NCBI GenBank assembly: GCA_036491115.1
Contig: DASXCQ010000020.1
Location: 124,001-188,000 of the forward strand
Source: DATEPR01 sp036491115
GTDB taxonomy: Bacteria > Actinomycetota > Actinomycetes > Mycobacteriales > Pseudonocardiaceae
Length of the DNA: 64,000 nucleotides
Direction: 5' to 3'
The notes beneath the pieces were generated by a model. That model saw nothing but the letters and a program-made list of their open reading frames with translations. It had not been told where the DNA came from and did no database searches. Each line of letters starts with the position of its first letter. Position 1 is the stretch's first letter. Both the position numbers and the translations under genes were made by a program. This document shows, in pieces, positions 25,424 through 34,104 of this stretch.

Positions 25424-26304
25424 TGGCAGCAGTCGTCGAACCGATCACCGGCCGCTACGTCCGCGTCGACATCGGCGGTGTGACCCACCGGGTCTACGTC
25501 GAACAGGCGGGCAGCGGGGTGCCGCTGCTGTGCCTGCACACCGCGGGTGCCGACACCCGCCAGTTCCGTGGCGTCATGAACGACGACGAGGTGCTCAACC
25601 AGTGCCGGGTGGTCACGTTCGACCTGCCGTGGCACGGCAAGTCGTCCCCGCCCGCCGGCTGGCACGACACCACCTACCAGCTCACCGCGAGCCGGTACTC
25701 CGAGATCGTCGTGGCGATCATCGACGCGCTCGACCTGGACCGGCCGATCGTGATGGGCTGCTCGATCGGCGGGCGTGAGGTGCTCTACCTGGCCGCCGAC
25801 CACGCGGACCGGATCGGTGGCGTCATCGGCCTGCAGTCCGGTGGTCACGTCGACCCGTACTACGACACCGAGTGGCTGAACCGGCCGGACGTGCACGGCG
25901 GCCTGGTGTGCGCGGGTGTCGTGTCCGGACTGATCTCGCCGACCGCGCCGGACAGCGAGCGCTGGGAGACCCTCTGGCACTACATGCAGGGTGGGCCCGG
26001 CGTGTTCCAGGGCGACCTGTACTTCTACAAGATCGACGGCGACGTCCGGGACCGGTTGGCCGCCATCGACACCGACCGCTGCCCGGTGTTCCTGCTCACC
26101 GGCGAGTACGACTACTCCTGCACCCCGGACGACACCCTCGGGGTGCGGAAGTCGGTCGTCGGCTCGCACGCGACGATCATGTCCGGCCTGGGCCACTTCC
26201 CGATGAGCGAGGACTACGAGCGCTTCGGCACCTACTTCCGCTCGACGCTGACGGCGGCACTGGCCGAGCGCGAGCGGCTGCTCGACGGCGGTGAGCCGGC
26301 ATGA
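25423..26304 (+). CDS. Alpha/beta hydrolase
   Basis: A 293-residue alpha/beta hydrolase. The oxyanion strand is LLCLHTAGADTRQF near residue 37, the nucleophile elbow GCSIGG near 115, the acid Asp in TGEYDYSC near 230, and the catalytic His in GLGHFPM near 252. Substrates may be an ester, a lactone or a C-C bond of a ring-opened product. ATG at 25423 shares one base with the SCP2-like stop. A longer frame from 25267 is rejected because it lies within the previous gene. Confidence 0.88.
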   Translation: MAAVVEPITGRYVRVDIGGVTHRVYVEQAGSGVPLLCLHTAGADTRQFRGVMNDDEVLNQCRVVTFDLPWHGKSSPPAGWHDTTYQLTASRYSEIVVAIIDALDLDRPIVMGCSIGGREVLYLAADHADRIGGVIGLQSGGHVDPYYDTEWLNRPDVHGGLVCAGVVSGLISPTAPDSERWETLWHYMQGGPGVFQGDLYFYKIDGDVRDRLAAIDTDRCPVFLLTGEYDYSCTPDDTLGVRKSVVGSHATIMSGLGHFPMSEDYERFGTYFRSTLTAALAERERLLDGGEPA

Positions 26305-27755
26305 CCGCGGTCCGACCGGCCACCGAGCCCGCCGTCGACTACCCGGACCTGCGGCTGCTGGTCGACGGGCAGTGGCGGGGAGCGCCGGTGACGACACCGG
26401 TGGTCGACCCGGCCACCGAACAGGTCATCGCCGAGGTGCCGCACGCCACCACGGACGACATGGACGCCGCGCTGGCCGCCGCCGAGCGCGGCTTCCGGAC
26501 CTGGCGGCGCACGCCGGTCGCCGAGCGGGCGGCCGTCATGCGGGAGGCCGCCCGGCTGGTCCGCGAGCGGGCCGACCGCTTCGCCACCGTGATCACCAGG
26601 GAACTGGGCAAACCGCTGGCCGAGGCCAGGGTGGAGGTGGGCACCGCGGTCGGCATCCTGGAGTGGAACGCCGACGAGGGCAGGCGCACCTACGGCCGGG
26701 TGATCCCCGGACCGCCCCACCGCAGGCAGTTCGTCCAGGCGGAGCCGATCGGTCCGGTGGCCGCGTTCGCGCCCTGGAACGCGCCGCTCATCACGCCGTC
26801 CCGCAAGATCAGTTCGGCGCTGGCCGCTGGCTGTTCCGTGGTCATCAAGCCGGCGGAGGAGACACCGGGCACGGCTGTCCTGCTGGCCCAGGCGTACCTG
26901 GACGCGGGCCTGCCGGCCGGTGTGCTGAACGTGCTGTTCGGCGAGCCGGCCGCGATCTCGCAGCGGCTGCTCACCTCGAACGTGATCCGGGCGGTCACCT
27001 TCACCGGGTCCACCGCGGTCGGCCGGTCGCTGGCCGGCACGGCGGCGCTGCACATGAAGCGGGCCGTCATGGAACTCGGCGGGCACGCCCCGGTCCTGGT
27101 GTGCGACGACGTCTCGGCCGACGACGTGGCCGCGGGTGCGGCCACGGCGGCGTACCGCAACGCGGGCCAGGTCTGCACGTCGCCGACCCGGTTCTTGGTG
27201 GCCCGGTCCCGGTACGCGGAGTTCCTCGACGCGCTGACCGACCGGGTCGGCGCACTCCGGCTGGGCAACGGGTTCGACGCCGACACCGACGTCGGCCCGC
27301 TGGCCAACGAACGCCGGGTGGCCGCGATCGACCACCTGGTGGCCGACGCCGTCCGGCACGACGCCCGGGTGACCACCGGCGGCAGGCGCCGGCCCGGCCC
27401 CGGCTATTTCTGGGCTCCCACCGTGCTGGCCGACGTGGCCGACGACTGCGAGGTCGCGCGCGTCGAGCCGTTCGGTCCACTCGCCACGGTCGCGGCGTTC
27501 GACGATCTCGACACCGCGATCCGGCGCGCCAACAGCGTGCCGTTCGGTCTGGCCGGTTACGTGTTCAGTAATGACGCGGCCACCGTGCGCAGGCTGGGCG
27601 CGGAACTCGACTGCGGCGCGATCGCGGTCAATCACTGGCAGGTGTCCGGGCCGGAGACCCCGTTCGGCGGGCACAAGGACAGCGGGTTCGGTTCCGAGGG
27701 TGGCATCGAGGGAATATCCGCTTTCCAGCAACTGAAATTTCTCAGCGAACAATGA
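26301..27755 (+). CDS. NAD(P)-dependent aldehyde dehydrogenase
   Basis: A 484-residue ALDH. Family motifs are FAPWNAPL near 155, KPAEETPGTA near 182, FTGSTAVGR near 234, the general-base Glu in MELGGHAP near 256, and the nucleophilic Cys in NAGQVCTSP near 290. It would oxidise an aldehyde or semialdehyde to the acid, such as succinate semialdehyde or a ring-cleavage product. It overlaps the hydrolase stop by 4 bp and is the last gene of this operon; the next block has its own promoter. Confidence 0.92.
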   Translation: MTAVRPATEPAVDYPDLRLLVDGQWRGAPVTTPVVDPATEQVIAEVPHATTDDMDAALAAAERGFRTWRRTPVAERAAVMREAARLVRERADRFATVITRELGKPLAEARVEVGTAVGILEWNADEGRRTYGRVIPGPPHRRQFVQAEPIGPVAAFAPWNAPLITPSRKISSALAAGCSVVIKPAEETPGTAVLLAQAYLDAGLPAGVLNVLFGEPAAISQRLLTSNVIRAVTFTGSTAVGRSLAGTAALHMKRAVMELGGHAPVLVCDDVSADDVAAGAATAAYRNAGQVCTSPTRFLVARSRYAEFLDALTDRVGALRLGNGFDADTDVGPLANERRVAAIDHLVADAVRHDARVTTGGRRRPGPGYFWAPTVLADVADDCEVARVEPFGPLATVAAFDDLDTAIRRANSVPFGLAGYVFSNDAATVRRLGAELDCGAIAVNHWQVSGPETPFGGHKDSGFGSEGGIEGISAFQQLKFLSEQ

Positions 27756-27812
27756 TGCGGGAGGGTAGGCCGATGTTGTACCGGAGCACGCGAGAATGGC
27801 CGGACGATTTTC

Positions 27813-27842
27813 TTGACGGCCTGTCGAACCCGTACCTATACT
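27813..27842 (+). promoter_or_regulatory. Sigma70-like promoter of the ABC importer operon
   Basis: TTGACG (27813-27818) and TATACT (27837-27842) are 18 bp apart, both close to consensus, 31 bp before the ATG at 27874. It is one of the clearest promoters in the window. No GTATAC pair or IclR-type box is seen here, so the transporter may be expressed independently of the two local regulators. Confidence 0.65.
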
Positions 27843-27873
27843 GCCCGACAAGCTGCACTGATCGGCGACCGAA

Positions 27874-28683
27874 ATGACATCCAACCTGACGGACGTGCCT
27901 GCTGTGGACACGACGGCCAAGGCCACCGAGCCCCCCATCGTTTTCGACAATGTCAGCCTGCGGTTCAACAGAAACGCGAACCTGACCATCGACCGGATCA
28001 ATCTCACTGTCGAGCGGGGCAAGTTCGTCAGTGTCATCGGTCCCAGTGGTTGTGGCAAGAGCACCCTGCTCAACCTCTCCGCCGGGCTGCTGCAGCCCAG
28101 CGGCGGCGAGGTCCGCTACGTCGGCGAGCCGGTGAGCGGCATCAACACCGAGATCGGCTACCTCACCCAGGACCCCAACCTGCTGCCCTGGCTGAGCGTC
28201 GGCGCCAACATCGGGCTGCCGCTCAAGCTGCGCGGAGCGACCAGGAGCGAACAGAGGGCCGCGGTCGAGCAGTGGGTCGAACTGGTCGGACTGACCGGTT
28301 GGGAGAACCATTTTCCCCGCCAGTTGTCCGGCGGTATGCGCAAGCGCGCCTCCATCGCCAGGGCATTGATCTGCGATCCGAGTCTCGTGCTGATGGACGA
28401 GCCGTTCGGGCCGTTGGACGCGATCACGCGCATGAAACTCCAGCAGGATCTGCTCGATCTGACGCAGACCGGCGACCGGACCGTGATATTCGTGACGCAC
28501 GATCTCAGTGAGGCCATCTGCCTCTCCGACGAAGTCGCCGTCATGGCAGGCGGACCGGGAACGATCAAGGGCATTCTTTCGGTGCCCATCGAGCGACCCA
28601 GGAAAATCATCGACCTGACCGAGTCGCCGATCTACACGCAATTGGCCAAGCAGTTGTGGGCGCTTTTCCAAGCCGAGGTGTAG
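27874..28683 (+). CDS. ABC transporter ATP-binding protein (SsuB/TauB/NrtD type)
   Basis: A 269-residue ATPase. Walker A is GPSGCGKST near residue 55, the Q-loop is in LTQDPNLLPWLSV near 98, the signature is LSGGMRKRASIARAL near 152, Walker B is LVLMDEPFGPLD near 172, and the H-loop is in FVTHD near 208. It belongs to the importers that take up taurine, sulfonates, nitrate or thiamine precursors. The ribosome-binding site is weak. It pairs with the lipoprotein at 28760 and the permease at 29879. Confidence 0.94.
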   Translation: MTSNLTDVPAVDTTAKATEPPIVFDNVSLRFNRNANLTIDRINLTVERGKFVSVIGPSGCGKSTLLNLSAGLLQPSGGEVRYVGEPVSGINTEIGYLTQDPNLLPWLSVGANIGLPLKLRGATRSEQRAAVEQWVELVGLTGWENHFPRQLSGGMRKRASIARALICDPSLVLMDEPFGPLDAITRMKLQQDLLDLTQTGDRTVIFVTHDLSEAICLSDEVAVMAGGPGTIKGILSVPIERPRKIIDLTESPIYTQLAKQLWALFQAEV

Positions 28684-28707
28684 ATACGACCACCTCGCAC
28701 AATTCGT

Positions 28708-28732
28708 CTGGATCCGAGTCGATCGGGTTCAG
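28708..28732 (+). other. Intercistronic RNA hairpin between ABC ATPase and binding-protein genes
   Basis: CTGGATCCGA (28708-28717) and TCGGGTTCAG (28723-28732) pair over 10 bp, with two G-U pairs, around a 5-nt GTCGA loop. It lies in the 76-bp gap. Such hairpins often slow 3' exonuclease or reduce read-through, which can set the binding protein to ATPase ratio. Confidence 0.4.
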
Positions 28733-28759
28733 GTAGCCAGAAAGTGGAATGAGGTAGAC

Positions 28760-29845
28760 ATGTACGTGCGCAGCGCGGCGCGCTTCATCGGCGGCCGCGG
28801 CCGGAGAACCGGCCTGGCTCTGGCGGTTGGCTGCGTGGCTGTGACTCTGGTCGCGGCCTGCGGCAGTGGTTCGGGTGGCGGCGGGGGCGCCAGCAGCGGC
28901 AGCGGCGGTGGCGGCACCACCAGCATCCAACTGGGTTATCCGCTGCCCAACGTGCAGAGTGTCGCGGTCCAGATCGCGACCAAGAACGGTGTCTTCCAGC
29001 GCAACGGCCTGGATGTCACCGCCACCTCGCTGGGCACGGCCAACGTGGTGAACGCGGCCCTCACCAGCGGCTCGGTCAACTACTCGCTGACCAGCGCCAG
29101 CCAGCTCATCACCGCGGTGGGCAAGGGTGAGGGCGTGATCGCCATCGCCGGCTACACGACCGGCACGCCGGTCGACGTCATCTTCTCCAACAAGATCATC
29201 GGCCAGAAGCACCTGTCCAAGGCGACACCGGTCGACCAGCTCGTCCGCGCGCTGGCCGGCGGCAAGATCGGCGTGTCCAGCCCGGTCATCAAGGACCAGG
29301 AGGGCTCGCTGCTCAAGGCGTACAACGTCGACATCAAGTCGGTGCAGACCATCACGGTCAGCTCCGAGGGCGGCCTGACCAACCTGTTGAAGTCCGGCCA
29401 GATCGACGCGTTCATCGCCGGCCCCCCGGTGCCGCAGATCGCCGAGACGCAGGGCGCTGGCAAGATCCTGATCACCGGGCAGAACGCTCCGGTGTGGAAC
29501 GCCGGCAACGCCAACCTGGTGCTGGCGGCCAACAAGTCCTACGCCGACGCCCACCCCGACCTGACCAAGAAGGTCGTCGCCGCCGTGCACGCGGCCGTCC
29601 AGTACGTGCTGCGGAACAAGACGCAGGCCGCGTCGCAGTCGGCCAGCCTGCTGGAGGCGACGCAGGCCGAGGTCGAGGAGAGCATCCCGCTGGCCGGTTA
29701 CTCCAACTGCGCCCCGATGAGCGCGGACCTGTGGAACAAGACCGTCCAGTTCTCCATCGCGTCCGGCACGCTGCCCAGCACCGCCACCGCGGCCGAGGGC
29801 AAGGTCTGGACCAACCAGTACACGACACCTCAGCAGGGCTGCTGA
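28760..29845 (+). CDS. ABC substrate-binding lipoprotein (NMT1/THI5/SsuA-like)
   Basis: A 361-residue lipoprotein. The N-terminus has Arg-rich residues, a hydrophobic core and a lipobox LVAAC with the lipid-bearing Cys at about 34, then a Gly/Ser linker. The mature domain is NMT1-like: LGYPLPNVQSVAVQIATKNG, AALTSGSVNYSLTSASQ, then LLKSGQIDAFIAGPPVPQ. Such proteins bind sulfonates, pyrimidine precursors, aromatic sulfonates or phthalates. It probably sets the specificity of uptake for the island. Confidence 0.92.
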   Translation: MYVRSAARFIGGRGRRTGLALAVGCVAVTLVAACGSGSGGGGGASSGSGGGGTTSIQLGYPLPNVQSVAVQIATKNGVFQRNGLDVTATSLGTANVVNAALTSGSVNYSLTSASQLITAVGKGEGVIAIAGYTTGTPVDVIFSNKIIGQKHLSKATPVDQLVRALAGGKIGVSSPVIKDQEGSLLKAYNVDIKSVQTITVSSEGGLTNLLKSGQIDAFIAGPPVPQIAETQGAGKILITGQNAPVWNAGNANLVLAANKSYADAHPDLTKKVVAAVHAAVQYVLRNKTQAASQSASLLEATQAEVEESIPLAGYSNCAPMSADLWNKTVQFSIASGTLPSTATAAEGKVWTNQYTTPQQGC

Positions 29846-29878
29846 GCCGCCCGACATGCAGGGCGGAAGGAGGGTGAC

Positions 29879-30733
29879 ATGACCGCGACGGAAACACAGT
29901 CGCAGACACCGGTTTCCATTCCCAGGCGACTTGGTCCGGGCCAGGTCCCGCGGCAGCGCGCCTCGTTCCGCACCAAGTCCGGTGCGATCACCATCGTCGG
30001 ACGCATCGTCGCCGTGTTCGCGCTGATCGGTCTCTGGCAGCTGTTCAGTGGTCGGGTGCTGCCCGACTACTCGATCAGCAATCCGCACGACGTGTGGAAC
30101 AGCTTCTGGAGCATCATCAGCACCCGGGAAGGCTGGGTGAACATCGGCGTCACCGCGAAGGAACTGGCGCTCGGGTTCGGGATCGGTGTCGCGGGCGGCA
30201 CGATCATCGGCCTGGTGCTCGGCTACTTCAAGACGGTCGGCGCGATCCTGGAGCCGTTCATCGGTGCGGTGAACGGCATCCCCAAGATCGCGCTGGCGCC
30301 GGTCTTCGTGCTGATCCTCGGGATCGGCACCTGGACCGACGCGACGATCGCCGCGATGATGGTGTCCCTGGTGCTCTTCTACAACATCTACATCGGCATG
30401 CGCACCATCAACACCGAGCTGGTGTCGGTGATGCGGCTGATGCGGGCCAACCAGTGGCACCTGCTCCGGTACGTGTACGCACCGTCGTTGCTCTCGCCGT
30501 TCTTCGCCGGTGTGAAGGCGGCCGGGCCGTTCGCGGTCCTCGGCGTCATCATCGGCGAGTTCGTCGCGTCCACCAACGGTGTCGGCCACGACCTGTCCTC
30601 GGCGTCGAGCAACCTCAACGCCGCCGGGGTCTACTCGTCCATCCTGGTTCTGGTGCTGATGGGGTTCGTGCTGAACCTGCTGCTCAGCGTCCTGGACCGG
30701 TGGACCGGCCGCAAGCTCGGCATGCTGCCGTGA
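29879..30733 (+). CDS. ABC transporter permease (SsuC/TauC type)
   Basis: A 284-residue membrane protein with six predicted helices and the BPD_transp_1 domain. The cytoplasmic EAA-like loop is seen as EPFIGAVNGIPKIALAPVFVLILGIG near 125-150. A GGAAGGAGGG site lies 6-7 nt before the ATG. Its stop overlaps the next gene's GTG (GTGA). It forms the importer with the two preceding genes. Confidence 0.93.
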   Translation: MTATETQSQTPVSIPRRLGPGQVPRQRASFRTKSGAITIVGRIVAVFALIGLWQLFSGRVLPDYSISNPHDVWNSFWSIISTREGWVNIGVTAKELALGFGIGVAGGTIIGLVLGYFKTVGAILEPFIGAVNGIPKIALAPVFVLILGIGTWTDATIAAMMVSLVLFYNIYIGMRTINTELVSVMRLMRANQWHLLRYVYAPSLLSPFFAGVKAAGPFAVLGVIIGEFVASTNGVGHDLSSASSNLNAAGVYSSILVLVLMGFVLNLLLSVLDRWTGRKLGMLP

Positions 30734-31833
30734 CCGACGCGGACCACCCGGCCCGGCGCCGGGTCGAGGCGGGCGTGCAGGTCCACCTGCCGTCCTACCT
30801 CGACTCGTCGCTGGCCGAGCTGACCGGCATCGCCACCACGGCGGCGTCGGCCGGTTTCGACCAGGTCTGGGTGACCGACAACCTGGAGTGCCGCAACACG
30901 TTCGTCGTGCTCGCCGCGTTCGCGCCGGTGGTGCGGGCCAAGCTGGGCACGGCGATCATGGCCCAGTACTTCCGCAGCCCGGTCGAGGCGGCGCGGGCGC
31001 TGACCACGGTGAGCGAGCTGATGGCCGGCCGCGAGCTGTCGGTCGGCCTGGGCACCGGCAACCCGACCACCAGCAGGCTGATCGAGATGCCGCGGCCGGT
31101 CGGGTTCATGCGGCAGACCGCCCAGTGCCTGCGGGCCCTGCTGGACGGCGCCGAGATCGACCTGGACACCTACCCGCTGCTGCGCGACCACTTCCGGTTC
31201 GCCCCCGGCGCCCGGCTGCGCGTCGCCGCCATGCCGGCCGGGCCGATCCGGCTGTACGGCGGCGGCAACGGCCCGCGCGGCCTGGCCATGGCCGGTGAGC
31301 TGATGGAGGGCCTGATCTTCGGCTGGACCACCAAGCTCAATGCCACGCTGGGTCGGGTGAAGGACAAGCTGGACATCGTCGCCGAGGCCGCCTCGGCGGC
31401 CGGCCGGGCGGACACGTTCCGGCGGGTCACCGAGCTGAAGATCTCCGTCGCCCGCGACCACGCCGCCGCCCGTCGGTTCGTCCGCGAGGACCCGTCCTGC
31501 GCCCGCCGCACCCTGGGCCTGCGCAAACGCGGGTATACCGACGACGACCTGCGGCAGCTGGGCATCGACCCGGTCGACGTGGACGCGCTGGACCGCGCCT
31601 ACCGGGCCGGTGGCCCGTTCGCCGACTTCAGCGAGCTGGTCACGGACGCGATGATCGACGCCTCCTACATCGCTGGCGATCCGGCCCACTGCGCGGAACG
31701 CATGGCCGACTTCGCCGAACTCGTCCGGGAGCACCAGTTCGAGCAGGTGATCTTCTCCGAGCTCGGCCCCGAGCCGGCGGTGGCCGTCGAGCTGATCGCC
31801 GATGCCGTGCTGCCCGTGCTCGCTTCCGTGTGA
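30730..31833 (+). CDS. LLM-class flavin-dependent oxidoreductase
   Basis: A 367-residue luciferase-like TIM-barrel protein (FMN or F420 type). Typical stretches are AASAGFDQVWVTDNLE near 36-51, VRAKLGTAIMAQYFRSP near 72, LSVGLGTGNPTT near 104, and IRLYGGGNGPRGL near 172. GTG at 30730 overlaps the permease stop. Family members oxidise or reduce small molecules, including monooxygenation and desulfonation. Being coupled to the importer suggests it acts first on the imported compound. The cofactor cannot be fixed from the sequence. Confidence 0.85.
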   Translation: MTDADHPARRRVEAGVQVHLPSYLDSSLAELTGIATTAASAGFDQVWVTDNLECRNTFVVLAAFAPVVRAKLGTAIMAQYFRSPVEAARALTTVSELMAGRELSVGLGTGNPTTSRLIEMPRPVGFMRQTAQCLRALLDGAEIDLDTYPLLRDHFRFAPGARLRVAAMPAGPIRLYGGGNGPRGLAMAGELMEGLIFGWTTKLNATLGRVKDKLDIVAEAASAAGRADTFRRVTELKISVARDHAAARRFVREDPSCARRTLGLRKRGYTDDDLRQLGIDPVDVDALDRAYRAGGPFADFSELVTDAMIDASYIAGDPAHCAERMADFAELVREHQFEQVIFSELGPEPAVAVELIADAVLPVLASV

Positions 31834-31852
31834 CACGAAGGGAATCCCCGCA

Positions 31853-32629
31853 TTGGACACCGACCTGACCGGGAAGACCGCGCTGGTGACCGGCGCCGCC
31901 CGCAACATCGGCCGGGCGATCGCCGTGGCCTTGGCCGGTGCGGGCGCCCGCACCGCGGTGGTGTACTCCGGCAACAAGGACGCGGCGGCCGAAACGGTCC
32001 GGCTGATCACCGACGCGGGCGGGCAGGGTCAGGCGTTCGGCCTGGACCTGACCGACCTGGACTCGGTGGCCGCGACCGCCGACGCCGTGACGGCCGCGTT
32101 CGGGCCGGTGGACATCCTGGTCAACAACGCCGCCGTGCGGCCCAAGCGGAACCTGGCCGAGGTCACGCCGGAGCTGTGGGACGAGGTGTTCGCGGTCAAC
32201 GTGCGCGGCCCGTTCTTCCTGTCCCAGAAGTTCGTGCCCGGCATGGTGGAGCGCCGCTGGGGCCGGGTGATCAACCTGGGCGGCCTGCACGGCTACAAGG
32301 GCAGCGCCCAGCGCACCCAGGTGCACGCCAGCAAGGCCGCGGTGATCGGCATGACCAGGGGTATCGCCTTCGAGACGGCACCCTACGGCGTGACGGCGAA
32401 CGTGGTGGTGCCCGGCCGGATCGACACCGAACGCGGTGCCGTCGCCAGGTACGGCGCCAAGGAGGACCCGGCCCTGGCGGCCGCCACGGTGCTGATGCGG
32501 CGCCTCGGGCACCCGGCCGACGTGGCCGACATGTGCCTGTTCCTGGCGTCCGACCGCGCCGCGTACATCACCGGCCAGGAACTGTTCGTCACCGGAGGCA
32601 CCTTCCCGATGGTGCCGTCGGCGACCTGA
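31853..32629 (+). CDS. Short-chain dehydrogenase/reductase-fold protein lacking catalytic Ser and Tyr
   Basis: A 258-residue SDR fold starting at TTG 31853, with AAGGGAA upstream and LDTDLTGKTALVTGAARNIG at the N-terminus. The cofactor motif TGAARNIG, the DLTD and NNAA motifs are intact. In the active site the Ser position of VINLGGL is Gly143-Gly144, and the YxxxK Tyr is Val157 with Lys161 kept (VHASK). Ordinary hydride-transfer chemistry needs the Tyr, so the protein may be a different type of enzyme, a binding protein, or decayed. The rest of the sequence looks under normal constraint. Confidence 0.85.
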   Translation: MDTDLTGKTALVTGAARNIGRAIAVALAGAGARTAVVYSGNKDAAAETVRLITDAGGQGQAFGLDLTDLDSVAATADAVTAAFGPVDILVNNAAVRPKRNLAEVTPELWDEVFAVNVRGPFFLSQKFVPGMVERRWGRVINLGGLHGYKGSAQRTQVHASKAAVIGMTRGIAFETAPYGVTANVVVPGRIDTERGAVARYGAKEDPALAAATVLMRRLGHPADVADMCLFLASDRAAYITGQELFVTGGTFPMVPSAT

Positions 32630-32645
32630 CCGGAGGCGACACGAC

Positions 32646-34037
32646 ATGGACGTCACTGCACTGCGCGAGTCCCGGGTGACGGAGCGGCTCGCCGCCTATG
32701 CCCGGTCCACCGACTTCAGCCAACTGCCCGACGACGTGGTCGACCGGGCCAAGCGCGTCGTCGCCGACGAACTGGGCTGCATGGTCCTGGGCAGCACGAT
32801 GCCGCCCGGGGACCGGATGCGGTCGTTCGTCGCGACGATCGGCGGCCATCCGCGCTCCAGCGTGGTCGGCGGCGGCATCCGGGTGCCGGCCGGCTACGCC
32901 GCGCTGGCCAACGGAACGTCGTCGCATTCGGACGAGCTGGACGGCGTGCACGTCAGCCAGGGCCACCCGGCCGGCACCTCGGTGGCCGGGGCGCTCGCCG
33001 TGTGCGAGCAGCTCGGTCTCGGCGGCCGCGACCTGATCAACGCCGTGGTGCTGTCGTTCGACGTCGGCTGCCGGGCACTGATCGGCATGGGCGGCGGGCA
33101 CGCCGTGCGCCGCGAGCACCACGTGCACGGCAGCCCGCTCTACTCGCTGGGCGTGGCCACCGCCGCCGGCCGGCTGCTCGACCTGGACCAACTGGGCATC
33201 CAGTACGCGATGGCGCTGGCCATGCTCAACATCTCGGTCCCGGCGTCGTTCTACGACGAGCGCAACCACATGAGCAAGGCGATGAACCAGGGCCAGGCCG
33301 CCTACGCCGGGGTCACCGGCGCGCTGCTGGCCGCCACCGGGTTCGAGGGCCACGAGCGGATCATGGAGACCAAGGACGGCCTCATCGACGGGTGGCGCAC
33401 CGAACGCACGGACGTCGACGCGATGACCGCGGGGCTCGGCGAGAGCTACAGCATCCTGGACGCCGGCTTCAAGTACTACTCGGCCGGCTACCCGATCAAC
33501 TCAGCGCTGGCCGGCGCGTTCGCGCTGATGGCCGAACACGCCATCGCCGCCGATGACGTCACCCGCGTGCGGGTCGGCATGGCGCCGGCCAGCGCGGACG
33601 TGGTGGACAACCGCTCGATGCCCAGTATCTGCCTGCAGGACATGCTCAGCGTCGGCATGGTGCTGGGCAGGCTGCACTACGAGGATGCCCACGAGCCGGC
33701 CAACCTGGAACGGCCGGACGTGCGCCGGCTGCGGGGCGTCATCGAGATCGTCCGCGACCAGAACCTGGCCCAGGACGCGGCCGCCCGGCGGGTCTCCTGG
33801 GTGGAGATCACCACCAGCGGCGGCCAGGTGCACCGGGGACCGGCGCGCATCGCACCCGGCCACTGGGAGCTGGGTGGCATGCCATGGGACGACCTGGGGG
33901 AGAAGTTCGCCTCGCTGGTCGACCCCCGCCTGGGACCCGAGGCCACCGAGCGGATCCTGACGTTCGTGCGGGACCTGGAGAAGCACGACGATCTGGCCGA
34001 GCTGAGTGCTGCGGTGACCGGGACCGCGGTCTCCTGA
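32646..34037 (+). CDS. MmgE/PrpD family protein (copy 3 of 3)
   Basis: A 463-residue MmgE/PrpD protein. The active-site block HSDELDGVHVSQGHPAGTS lies near 96-114, and the conserved Lys is in NHMSKAMNQGQAAYAG near 212. It starts 16 bp after the SDR stop and ends the importer-LLM-SDR operon. Its loop sequences differ from copies 1 and 2, which argues for a separate substrate rather than recent duplication. A terminator hairpin follows. Confidence 0.9.
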   Translation: MDVTALRESRVTERLAAYARSTDFSQLPDDVVDRAKRVVADELGCMVLGSTMPPGDRMRSFVATIGGHPRSSVVGGGIRVPAGYAALANGTSSHSDELDGVHVSQGHPAGTSVAGALAVCEQLGLGGRDLINAVVLSFDVGCRALIGMGGGHAVRREHHVHGSPLYSLGVATAAGRLLDLDQLGIQYAMALAMLNISVPASFYDERNHMSKAMNQGQAAYAGVTGALLAATGFEGHERIMETKDGLIDGWRTERTDVDAMTAGLGESYSILDAGFKYYSAGYPINSALAGAFALMAEHAIAADDVTRVRVGMAPASADVVDNRSMPSICLQDMLSVGMVLGRLHYEDAHEPANLERPDVRRLRGVIEIVRDQNLAQDAAARRVSWVEITTSGGQVHRGPARIAPGHWELGGMPWDDLGEKFASLVDPRLGPEATERILTFVRDLEKHDDLAELSAAVTGTAVS

Positions 34038-34049
34038 CAACGGGGCCAC

Positions 34050-34080
34050 GGGCCGCCCGGCGGGATACGCCGGACGGCCC
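34050..34080. terminator. Bidirectional terminator closing the catabolic island
   Basis: GGGCCGCCCGGCG (34050-34062) pairs with CGCCGGACGGCCC (34068-34080) over 13 bp with one mismatch and a 5-nt GGATA loop. It lies 12 bp after the MmgE/PrpD stop and 24 bp from the end of the convergent secreted-protein gene. Confidence 0.7.
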
Positions 34081-34104
34081 ATGGTTCTCGGGGGGAGGGG
34101 ACGA

